Source of the DNA: Legionellaceae bacterium
Lineage (GTDB): Bacteria; Pseudomonadota; Gammaproteobacteria; Legionellales; Legionellaceae
Reading direction: 5' to 3'
Assembly (NCBI GenBank): GCA_020831865.1
Contig: JAFIFT010000021.1
Coordinates: 18,063-82,062 of the forward strand
DNA: 64,000 nucleotides
Every line of letters starts with the position of its first letter. Position 1 is the stretch's first letter. Shown piece by piece: positions 48,592-56,640 of the stretch. The notes below the pieces were generated by a model, which had not been told where the DNA came from, did not search any database, and saw only the letters and a program-made list of their open reading frames with translations. The translations under genes and the position numbers were made by a program.

Positions 48592-48798
48592 TCAACTTAT
48601 AGTGATTCCTAGTGTATGAAAAATTAATTTAGACGGCGTATCCGGCGGATTGTTCTCGCGGAACAAAAATCGCCAGGATACTTCATTCGGCTTCATGCGT
48701 TGTAATGGCGCCCCTTTGCCATGGCAAACTTGCATGAAGCCAGCTGTTCGACTTTTTTGGACGTGCTCAGCACTTGCAACAGCGATCCAATTGGACAT
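48592..48798 (-). pseudogene. EVE-domain protein, truncated
   Basis: The first 40 residues ([18 protein letters not shown]..., then [20 protein letters not shown]) are a clear EVE domain N-terminus, a fold that reads modified bases. Family proteins are about 140-150 residues; here similarity stops near 48676 at the edge of an imperfect palindrome, and the remaining 27 codons are unrelated. Its ATG overlaps the stop of the VOC fragment (TAATG), so the two were once coupled. Confidence 0.65.
48640..48679. repeat. Imperfect palindrome at the EVE break point
   Basis: ATCCGGCGGATTGTTC and GAACAAAAATCGCCAGGAT are near-complementary around a TCGCG centre. It sits where EVE similarity ends, so it may be an inserted repeat element. 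Confidence 0.4.
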
Positions 48799-48941
48799 TA
48801 TGATTTTCCAAGCGAGGCAACCCGTAATCGATTACCATCTGGATCTTGTGCAAGAAAAGTATAGCCATAAGGCACAGCGCTCGGAGAAATTTTAATTTCC
48901 AGGCTTACAATGATTTGCGCCAGGTATTTAATGAAGTTCGC
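48798..48941 (-). pseudogene. VOC (glyoxalase-like) protein, C-terminal fragment
   Basis: About 47 codons ending in [18 protein letters not shown] and a stop, typical of the last strand of VOC-superfamily proteins (DPDGxxLRV). The N-terminal two thirds are missing; the next gene begins within a few bases. Stop overlaps the EVE start. Confidence 0.6.
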
Positions 48942-48944
48942 TTA

Positions 48945-49406
48945 TTAGATAGTGCTCGAAGATAGTCTTCCTACAGAAAAATCCGACTCGTCTTGTGAGC
49001 AAGCATGAAACAGACTGTAAGCTGCAAGCGCGCCAACACCTGCACCACAAGCGATACCCGCAACGACAATTCCAGAGGCGCCAGCTAATATAGCAAAAGC
49101 GGTTGCTATGGCTGCCGATCCTAATACGGTTAAAAAACCGTTTAAAACCGACCAAGAGCATTGATTAAGCTCAGAGTCCAAACCATTCATTACATTATTG
49201 GTAGCAGACTTATCTATCTTGCTAACTTGCTCCTGAAATGATGAATTAAGTAATATTGAACCAGGATATTCTATGACTGCATGCTCTGGATCTGGGAACG
49301 TAATGGATATGCCTTGCGCGCGAAGGAATTTTTGCATAGCCGGAAGGTGCAGGTTTCTATATGTAAGTCCAAACATGCTCGATGTTTTATCTAAGCTAAT
49401 TTTCAT
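48945..49406 (-). CDS. Hypothetical protein with a glycine-rich membrane hairpin
   Basis: 153 residues. A soluble N-terminal part (about 1-85) is followed by a Gly/Ala-rich hydrophobic hairpin (about 90-133, AAIATAFAILAGASGIVVAG) and a short Ser/Asp-rich tail. No family recognised. It ends against the VOC fragment, so it may have been inserted there. Effector-like in layout only. Confidence 0.55.
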   Translation of the reverse strand: MKISLDKTSSMFGLTYRNLHLPAMQKFLRAQGISITFPDPEHAVIEYPGSILLNSSFQEQVSKIDKSATNNVMNGLDSELNQCSWSVLNGFLTVLGSAAIATAFAILAGASGIVVAGIACGAGVGALAAYSLFHACSQDESDFSVGRLSSSTI

Positions 49407-49665
49407 GTCTTACCTCAATTTATATTCAGTTATCAGTTTTTTAACCGCTATAGAATAGTGGACGTTGATTAACTCAAGAACCTTCTATAATAACTTTATA
49501 GCCCAATTAGGGGCTAACTTGCTTATCAATCGCTAAAGCATCCGAAGTATAATATAAGAACACATCTGTGTAAAATTACAGGACTTCTAAATTAGTCATC
49601 TCAAAGATCATGCTTTTTAAACGTAGTCACTCAGCTAGCCCGGATGAAGTGAAACGCAGCAAATG

Positions 49666-49688
49666 GGGTCAGGCCAAAGGCCTGACCC
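49666..49688. repeat. Perfect 10-base hairpin near a REP-like sequence
   Basis: GGGTCAGGCC-AAA-GGCCTGACCC, directly after AGCCCGGATGAAGTGAAACG, which resembles repetitive extragenic sequences of gammaproteobacteria. The T tract is poor on both strands. The 49407-49721 gap holds no gene otherwise. Confidence 0.5.
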
Positions 49689-49721
49689 AGTGATTTTCAT
49701 CAAATTGCTGTAAATCCTAAC

Positions 49722-49823
49722 TTACTTTGAGTTTTGTTCTTTTTTCGCCCTATCGATTGCAATTGCTATGGCGCGACCTTCATCGTACTCTTCTTCAAGC
49801 AATTTATTAGCAATTTCAATCGC
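49722..49823 (-). pseudogene. C-terminal remnant of a small stress-type protein
   Basis: 33 codons in frame after the SDR stop, reading AIEIANKLLEEEYDEGRAIA and then IAIDRAKKEQNSK. This pattern (EIAN.LLEEGY.EG.AIAIA) ends many short conserved proteins found beside stress SDR and hemerythrin genes. There is no start codon, so it is a leftover. Confidence 0.45.
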
Positions 49824-50690
49824 TTATCCAGCTATTGTTTCACCACCTAATACAGGTAAAACAAGGCCATTAATATAACCGGAATCAGCATTAGATGCCA
49901 AAAAAACATACGCTGGCGCAAGCTCTTCTGGTTGAGCAGGCCTTCCTATGGGAGTATTTTTTCCAAAATCTTTGATATCTTCTTTTTTTCTTTCTGCAGG
50001 GTTCAAGGGTGTCCAGACGGGGCCTGGGGCGATACAATTAACCCGAATCCCTTTTTCAAATAAATTTTGGGCTAGTGATTTAGTGAAAGCATGAATGGCC
50101 CCTTTTGTAGCAGAATAATCCAGAAGCTTCTTACTCCCTTCCAAGCCAGTGATTGAACCAGTATTGATAATAGAACTTCCTGATTTTAAAAAGGGTTCTG
50201 CATATTTGACCATATTAAAATAACCAAAAATATTTATCTTAAAAGTTTGCTCCCATTGTTCAAAAGATAGGTTTTCCAAATTAGGTTGATGCTTCTGGAA
50301 TGCCGCATTATTGACTAAAATATCTAGTCCTTTTAACACATCAACTGTTTTTTCCACACTATGTTTGCAAAATTCTGGATCACGAACATCACCTTGAAGA
50401 AGAAGTACTTTTCTATTAAAAGATTCAATGTCATCTTTAATGGTTTGCGCATCCATCTCTTCTTCTTTTAAATATGTCAAAGCAATATCGGCTCATTCAC
50501 GAGCAAAGAGATAAGCCACTGCGCGTCCAATTCCTGAGTCTCCTCCTGTAATTAAAGCCACCTGGTTAATTAATTTACCAGCAGGTTTATATTCAGGTGC
50601 TTTGTAATGCGGTTTGGGTTCCATCTTTTCTTCAACTCCAGGAGGAGCAATGGACTGTGGCTGGAAAGGTGGCTTAGGTTGTTTTGGCAT
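49824..50690 (-). pseudogene. SDR oxidoreductase (YghA/YhdF type) with an in-frame TGA
   Basis: A full-length SDR reading frame of 288 codons broken by one stop. The N-terminal part (long Pro-rich lead, then ALITGGDSGIGRAVAYLFARE) ends at TGA 50493-50495; the same frame continues ADIALTYLKEEE... with NNAA, the Ser and YSATK active site and a normal end GGETIAG. Homologues have Gly (FAREGAD) at the stop, so a single GGA to TGA change explains it. No frameshift. Otherwise intact, so decay is recent, or it is a sequence error. Confidence 0.85.
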
Positions 50691-50808
50691 ATCTATCTCC
50701 CTTTAGTATATCACTGCTTTCTTGTAATGTTTACTCATAACCAAGATGTCATCCAATTCAGCATAGCGCACTGACTGAAAATTATTTATTTCACCTGGTT
50801 TTTTTACT

Positions 50809-50945
50809 CTATGTTTGTTTTTTCGCGAAGAACATTTTTTCCTTATCCATTTCTTCTTTCATTTTATTTGCTTCAGCTTGTGAAAGATGTACTTTCGCTT
50901 TTTCAAATAATTTATTTTCTTCTTCTTTGAATATGATGTTGTAAA
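50809..50945 (-). pseudogene. Hemerythrin-like (HHE) C-terminal remnant, frameshifted
   Basis: One frame reads KEEENKLFEKAKVHLS and then QAEANKMKEEMDKEKMF, the last helix of hemerythrin HHE proteins; the expected LxHHI just before it is present (LQHHI) but in another frame. The rest of the 50691-51092 gap shows only short pieces that I cannot assign. Confidence 0.5.
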
Positions 50946-51092
50946 TCACCACTCTTTGAAGTAAATAACTGTTGCCACCCAAAGCCGTAATTTAAAATTA
51001 TGGCAGCTATTCATCATCTGCAGCATGAATTTTGTCTCCTGCTATTGCGCCCATTGTCCATCTGGCTTATAAATCAATACACAAAGATGAAA

Positions 51093-52241
51093 TCATTTTA
51101 AATGAGCAGCAAAAAACCTGTTAAGTTCGCGATTTATTTGAGAAGTGATGTTATAACCATTCCCGGTGCCCAAAATCAATTCATCCGGGTTATTCTCAAC
51201 AAAAATCTCCATTGCGTTTTTTATAGGAGGATAATATTGCAGTGTTGAATAATCAGTAAAGTTCATATGCAGGCTAATATTTACATCCTGCCCTTCCCCT
51301 ACAACCACCACTTTTTTATATGGCGACCCTATGTTCTTTTTACACAAATAGGGTACTGATTGATTTCGGATTTGACGATACAACTGCATTGAAAAAAGGT
51401 GTAAAAATGGCTTTTTCAAGTCTAGATGGCATTGATTACCTTGAACCAAATCAATGGTCAAATCTTCAGCGGCAACAGCAGAAATACCCGGTTGGTAAGA
51501 AAAGCGCGCGACAGCAGCAGCCCCCAAAGAATGGCCTAACAAACCCACCTTTTGCCAATTGATCCGTTTGAAAACGGGCTCTTGATTCGTATTTTGTTTG
51601 AGATAACGATAAACAAACGACAAATCGGCATAAGTGTTTCGGAAAAGGTTTTTTTTATCTTCTGCAGTCTTTGGTTCTATCGTCCTGGACATCCTACTAT
51701 CATTCATATTTAAATTGCCATTGATAAATTGACTGTTGATACCAACTACGATATACCCATGACTGACTAAATCAGTAATTGTATTTTCATATTCTTGCAC
51801 AGGAACCCCATATCCTGGACTAAATATAATCAGTGGAAAGCGACCATCCACCAGTTTCAAATTATAGCCTGCATAAGTTTTAATTTTTTTAATCAGTTTG
51901 ATATCTTCATCTGGCACCTTTTTGTTGAACGCTTTGACGTCCTCAACAATAGAATGAATGGACTTATAATGATTATAACCATATTGATTTGAAGGGTAAT
52001 AAACGGCCAGCTCTATCTCATTACAATAGGAAGTATTACCCAAGCTCAATGTACCCTTGTTACTGGTGCGTAAAAAAACATTAGGGCAAGCTGTTGTATT
52101 AACCAAATGTAGTTGTCTATAACCTACGCCATAACTGCCCGTAGGTTTATTCAAACAGGCACTGGACTTATGGTCAAAAAACCAAGAATATATTGAAGTG
52201 CTATAAATCAATAAAGCAACTAAAGCAATAAAATTACGCAT
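51093..52241 (-). CDS. Secreted alpha/beta hydrolase (PAF-acetylhydrolase-like)
   Basis: 382 residues with a signal peptide (MRNFIALVALLIYSTSIYS). Oxyanion loop FSPGYG (140-145), nucleophile elbow GHSLG with S238, and a His candidate at 325 (SLHMNFTD). The order and FSPG motif fit plasma PAF-acetylhydrolase/dienelactone-hydrolase-type lipases. It should act outside the cytoplasm on ester or phospholipid substrates, which would suit an intracellular bacterium. It stands alone beside the gene graveyard but is intact. Confidence 0.75.
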   Translation of the reverse strand: MRNFIALVALLIYSTSIYSWFFDHKSSACLNKPTGSYGVGYRQLHLVNTTACPNVFLRTSNKGTLSLGNTSYCNEIELAVYYPSNQYGYNHYKSIHSIVEDVKAFNKKVPDEDIKLIKKIKTYAGYNLKLVDGRFPLIIFSPGYGVPVQEYENTITDLVSHGYIVVGINSQFINGNLNMNDSRMSRTIEPKTAEDKKNLFRNTYADLSFVYRYLKQNTNQEPVFKRINWQKVGLLGHSLGAAAVARFSYQPGISAVAAEDLTIDLVQGNQCHLDLKKPFLHLFSMQLYRQIRNQSVPYLCKKNIGSPYKKVVVVGEGQDVNISLHMNFTDYSTLQYYPPIKNAMEIFVENNPDELILGTGNGYNITSQINRELNRFFAAHLK

Positions 52242-52505
52242 TCTGTCTCTATCTCAAATTGCAATTTTAAAACCTGTTCACCAGATTCCAACAAGATACC
52301 TTCTTATGATACACCACATCACACCTAACAGCAGAATACAGACAATCCGTGACCTCCATTAGAAACATCCAGCGCTCGTTCAACCTATTCATGACAAATA
52401 AGTTATACCCTTGTAAATTTAGCCGCCGCCCATTGGATAGATCAACATACAAACATATCGACCATTAAATGAAATCCATGATAAAATCAGCCTCATCTTC
52501 AAGTT

Positions 52506-54479
52506 ATGAAACTTTTTGAGGTTACCGTGCCAAAATTTCATCTGGATTTTACCGATCAGCGTTCGGATCAGCTCCTTTTGGTGTTGCAGCAACTTACAAA
52601 TGAAATGTTTGCTGTTACCCCTGAGTTTACCCTTCCTGACAAACTAAAAAAGCCGAGTGTTTATAAACGATTTTTAAACCAGGACATCAAAGAAGAGTTT
52701 CGTAAAAAATTACTTTTGGCTTTAACACATCAATGGACGGCACAATTTGGAGCAGAAATAGGCGAAACAACACAGCAGTTATTTTTAGACGCGGTCAAAA
52801 TGACAGAGCAATCAGGAGCGATGATTTTTGCTGATCTCATCCAGAGGACAGACTTTTCGATGCTGGTAAACCGATATGATGAAATTTTAGAAAATTTTGG
52901 TAATAAAAGCTGGTTGCACTCTTATGTAAATTTAGGCAACCATCCCGATTTTTTAAATGATCAGTCCTTTCGTCAAGCTTTTTTACATCCTTTAATCATC
53001 GCAGTGATTGCTTATCAAATTGGCGGCGCCATTAGAATAGTTGATGCAAGAGCTAAAAATGCAGAGCCTATCTCGATTAAAGCCCAAGATAATATGCTGC
53101 ATATTGATAACACGCCCTTCAATGAAGAATTTAAGGTGATTGTGACATGGGAAAAGCATAAAGCCAGTGGGCCTAAAGGTCAAAATTTTGTGATCATTCC
53201 CGGAACTCATAAAGGAGTTCGTAATTGTTTTGTAAAAAATGATAACGCTTTCTCTACCGAGAATGGTTCCATTTTTATTCATGAAGCCACAGTACAACAA
53301 GTTTTTGATATCCAACAGCAAATGTTAGGGAGCAAGACTCCTCAAGTCGTTGAAGTGTGCGATAGAGAACGTCCATTAACAACCCTTTTTGCAGCTGGCT
53401 CTCTGGTGCATCATCGTTATCGTACTGAAAGCGGTTTTTCACGCAGTTGTATGATTCTCGCGTTTCATCGCTCAGGAGATAATCCAGGTCAGTTTATTGA
53501 TCATTCACATATCAACACTTTACCAAAACTAAACTCCCTGAATAGATTATTGTTTGGTTTTCAGAATACTGAGTCTGATTTGCTATTTATTGAGGCTCTT
53601 TCGGAAGAAGCAGGCATTATTGCCAAAAAATTGGAAGAAATAAGAAGCGAACTAGCAAACACTACCGCTATTATTACTCCCCAAAGTAGAGAACTGTCTC
53701 AAGCAGAGCTTCTTCAATGGAAGCAGACCGTAACCTCTGCTCCAACCATAGAAGATATCAAGAAAGAAAAATTACAATTTCCTTTAGGTGCAATACTTGA
53801 GCAAGAGGAATTTGTTGAGCTACTGCAAAAAATGATGATGATGGACAAACATGGTCCACTTGATTTGATTTTATATGATGATAGTCACGAAGAAATTAGA
53901 AAATGGGGGCGAAACCGCATCCGGGAAATGAAAGAGCAATCCCTTATTCAACATTTACTAAAATGGCAAAATTGTTTTTTGCAGCCGCAATTAGAGCAAG
54001 TCATGCTGCCTGAAACAATGGCTGATTGTACAAGGATGATAATAGAATCCCTGGATCGAGCAGCAAAAAATCCATCCATAACGGCGCAACTCGCTCACAT
54101 TGAAAAAATTTCTCCTCAAGATGCCGTTCGTTCCCTCCGGCAATTAACCCTGGATTTAGGCGAGGCAATTGGGCGTTGTGATACATCCCAAACCTATTTA
54201 TCTACCAGTTTATTTATTTTTTGGGCGCTCGATGAAGTGATAAGGCTTTATCCTGTACTGGAACCAGAACTTCAAGAAACCGGACGCAAGCTGTTAGGTC
54301 ATTATGTATCCACTTCCGTGTTAATAGAAAAGCAAGTAGCCCATGAATTAAAGCCCGAGAAACTTGCATCTCGAGTAAGTAAGCTCAGTATCTTTCCTCC
54401 AGGTTCACATCAGCCCCTTGCGTCTAATAGTGATAATATAGAAGAAAAAGTAACAAAATTATACCAAATAAACCCATGA
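52506..54479 (+). CDS. PhyH-like 2-oxoglutarate dioxygenase with long helical tail
   Basis: 657 residues. The central part looks like a phytanoyl-CoA dioxygenase-type Fe(II) fold: H199-x-D201 (MLHIDNTPF), FVIIPGTHKG (H235), and a distal LVHHRYRTESGFSRS with H302/H303 and R306/R313 as likely iron and 2-oxoglutarate ligands. The following 320 residues are helical with no recognised domain; the tail is Glu-rich. The first ATG has no ribosome-binding site; a GTG at 52527 with GAGG five bases upstream is an equal candidate start (VPKFHLDF). The family hydroxylates lipids, amino acids or antibiotics; substrate unknown. Confidence 0.6.
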   Translation: MKLFEVTVPKFHLDFTDQRSDQLLLVLQQLTNEMFAVTPEFTLPDKLKKPSVYKRFLNQDIKEEFRKKLLLALTHQWTAQFGAEIGETTQQLFLDAVKMTEQSGAMIFADLIQRTDFSMLVNRYDEILENFGNKSWLHSYVNLGNHPDFLNDQSFRQAFLHPLIIAVIAYQIGGAIRIVDARAKNAEPISIKAQDNMLHIDNTPFNEEFKVIVTWEKHKASGPKGQNFVIIPGTHKGVRNCFVKNDNAFSTENGSIFIHEATVQQVFDIQQQMLGSKTPQVVEVCDRERPLTTLFAAGSLVHHRYRTESGFSRSCMILAFHRSGDNPGQFIDHSHINTLPKLNSLNRLLFGFQNTESDLLFIEALSEEAGIIAKKLEEIRSELANTTAIITPQSRELSQAELLQWKQTVTSAPTIEDIKKEKLQFPLGAILEQEEFVELLQKMMMMDKHGPLDLILYDDSHEEIRKWGRNRIREMKEQSLIQHLLKWQNCFLQPQLEQVMLPETMADCTRMIIESLDRAAKNPSITAQLAHIEKISPQDAVRSLRQLTLDLGEAIGRCDTSQTYLSTSLFIFWALDEVIRLYPVLEPELQETGRKLLGHYVSTSVLIEKQVAHELKPEKLASRVSKLSIFPPGSHQPLASNSDNIEEKVTKLYQINP

Positions 54480-54526
54480 CATAGCGTGCGGAGATTGATT
54501 TCCGCACAAAATAGTATCCACCAGGA

Positions 54527-56554
54527 TTAATGATTATCTATGAGCCATTGCTCAATATACGCTTTGGTTTCACTGCAGCTCTGTTTAAATTCAGGATACG
54601 CCAGGCTTAATTCATCCATATTTTTGCTTTGCGCCAATTCCTCAAGTTTTGTGGTAGCTGCCAGTAATTGCGTAGTGCAACAATATAAACAGCTGCTTTT
54701 AAACCTGTGAACCGACTTTTTGAAAGCATCCCAGTCCTGCGCGTTAAAATGGACATCAACCGCCTCAACATCCATGTTCATACTTTCATGAACCATATGC
54801 TGTAAAAGTTCCTTTAAAACACCCAGATCTCCCAATTGAGACAACGCTTTTTCAACATCCAGGAGCGGCAATTGTGGTGGATGGTCCTTCTCTGGCTCTG
54901 GCGATTTATTGGTATTATTGCAAAGAGACGACTGTTTTGCATCGGAATGACCAAATTTATAAATCAATTTTTCAGCCAATCCAGTTTTCAGTGGCTTTTC
55001 CGCCAAATCAAACATTCCAGACTTTTTGGCATCCTGGATAACATCCCTCTTCGCATGGGATGAAAGCCCAATGATAGGTGTTTTAGGTAAGTTATGGTCT
55101 TGTTCATAGGCATGAATTTTTTCGGCAAGAACCAGCCCCGAGTAATCCGGCAAGCCAATATCCGTCAATATAAAATCAAAACGATGTTTTTGGCATAGCT
55201 CAAATGCGGAATGAGACGTGTCTGCCTGCATGACCCGGCATCCTGCTTTCGTTAAAATGGTCGTTGCGGTGGTTCTGGCGATAAAATTATCTTCTACCAG
55301 TAAAACAAAAGCATCTTCATTTTTAGGATTGACTTTGGTATCAATATTCACATCTTTTTGGGGAAAAGCCGTTTCGAGCTCACACTCAAGGGTTTGTGAG
55401 GCTGCTGCCTGCTTCATGGGAATCGTTAGCGCAATGGTCGTGCCAACGCCTACCTCACTATCAATGGTAACCTTACCATTGAGTCTATCAAGGTATTCAC
55501 GCACAATATGAAGTCCAACCCCGTAGCCATCAAAATTTCCCTCATAGGATGAAGTGACGCGGTAGTATTGGTCAAACACCTTATGAATATCTTCTTTGGG
55601 GATGCCTATACCGGTATCAATGACTTTAAAGCACAAGTCGATATCATCACCTTTTTGAGCAGCCAGGCTAACGTGTATGGTGATGCTGCCATTGTAGGTA
55701 AATTTAATAGCATTTGATAAAATATTCAACAATATCCGATACACTTTTTCTTTATCAGATACCACAACATCGGGCACTTCAGGTCCCATGTTCAGTATGA
55801 AATCAATCTCTTTGAGCGTTAAAGAGGGGCGTTCCAATTCATAGATATTATTGAGGAGCTCTTTGACGCTAAAGGGTTTAAGATTGACTTTTTTCTCACC
55901 CAATGAACCGGCCGATACCAGATCCAGAACACTATTGAGCAAGGATAATAACTGTTCACCACTCAGGTTGAGCATATGCGCATACTCTTTGATGCCATCA
56001 TCACACGCTTCATCTTCTAAAATGCTTGAGATACCGATAATTCCAGCAAGAGGGGTTCTGATATCATGACTCATATTAGCAATAAACTCTGATTTTGCCC
56101 TGTTGGCTGCCTCGGCCTCCTGTTTGGCTTTTTGCAGTTGTATCAATTGTTGCTTTTGTTCCGTAATATCAATAGCAATGCCGGTAACCCCGTAGCAATT
56201 GCCATGCTCATCAATCAAGGGAAAGCCCCTATCAAAGATCCATCGAACCGAGCCATCAGGACGAACGATACGATAATCCTCTTCATATCTTGCATGTTCG
56301 CCCTCAATTGCAATTTTTTCAGCCATTTTATGGATGGGGTGGTGATCGGAGGCATCATCAGGGTGCAGGAAGCTTATCCATACCTCTGGGTTATCATAGA
56401 GCTCTTGCCTTGAGCGTCCCCAAATTTTTTCATAAGAAGGACTAATATATTTGATACGCATAAAGTCATGACTGCTGATCCAGTACACATGCTCACTTTT
56501 TTCAGCGTACTTAGACAAAAACTCTCCAATGGCATCCAAGTCTTGTTTAATCAA
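54527..56554 (-). CDS. Hybrid histidine kinase (PAS-HK-REC-HPt), paralogue of the NRPS-PKS-linked kinase
   Basis: 675 residues: one PAS domain (about 15-130, ending GVTGIAIDITEQ), kinase box NMSHDIRTPLAG (H163), ATPase, receiver D465 (LTDIGLPDYSG) and HPt (VHRFKSSCLYC). From the kinase box to the C-terminus it follows 32601-35039 almost residue for residue, but the sensor part is different. No membrane helix. It is divergent from the aminotransferase gene with a gap of under 90 bases and may share its control region. Confidence 0.9.
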   Translation of the reverse strand: MIKQDLDAIGEFLSKYAEKSEHVYWISSHDFMRIKYISPSYEKIWGRSRQELYDNPEVWISFLHPDDASDHHPIHKMAEKIAIEGEHARYEEDYRIVRPDGSVRWIFDRGFPLIDEHGNCYGVTGIAIDITEQKQQLIQLQKAKQEAEAANRAKSEFIANMSHDIRTPLAGIIGISSILEDEACDDGIKEYAHMLNLSGEQLLSLLNSVLDLVSAGSLGEKKVNLKPFSVKELLNNIYELERPSLTLKEIDFILNMGPEVPDVVVSDKEKVYRILLNILSNAIKFTYNGSITIHVSLAAQKGDDIDLCFKVIDTGIGIPKEDIHKVFDQYYRVTSSYEGNFDGYGVGLHIVREYLDRLNGKVTIDSEVGVGTTIALTIPMKQAAASQTLECELETAFPQKDVNIDTKVNPKNEDAFVLLVEDNFIARTTATTILTKAGCRVMQADTSHSAFELCQKHRFDFILTDIGLPDYSGLVLAEKIHAYEQDHNLPKTPIIGLSSHAKRDVIQDAKKSGMFDLAEKPLKTGLAEKLIYKFGHSDAKQSSLCNNTNKSPEPEKDHPPQLPLLDVEKALSQLGDLGVLKELLQHMVHESMNMDVEAVDVHFNAQDWDAFKKSVHRFKSSCLYCCTTQLLAATTKLEELAQSKNMDELSLAYPEFKQSCSETKAYIEQWLIDNH

Positions 56555-56640
56555 TGTGCACCCTTGCGTATTTTTGTGTTATTATATATTATTTTAGCAT
56601 ATGGTCTATAATTTTTATAAAGTCTATAGGGTGGAAATTT

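Noticed and set aside
48650..48895. Plus-strand 81-codon frame between the coiled-coil and hypothetical genes
   Set aside because: The minus strand here matches the VOC and EVE families; the plus frame is a shadow.
49666..49688. GGGTCAGGCC hairpin as a terminator
   Set aside because: Neither strand has a T tract after the stem, and no gene ends close by on the plus strand; called a repeat instead.
50493..50495. TGA in the SDR gene as a selenocysteine codon
   Set aside because: The expected residue is Gly in a loop after the cofactor motif, not a catalytic Cys, and no SECIS-like hairpin follows.
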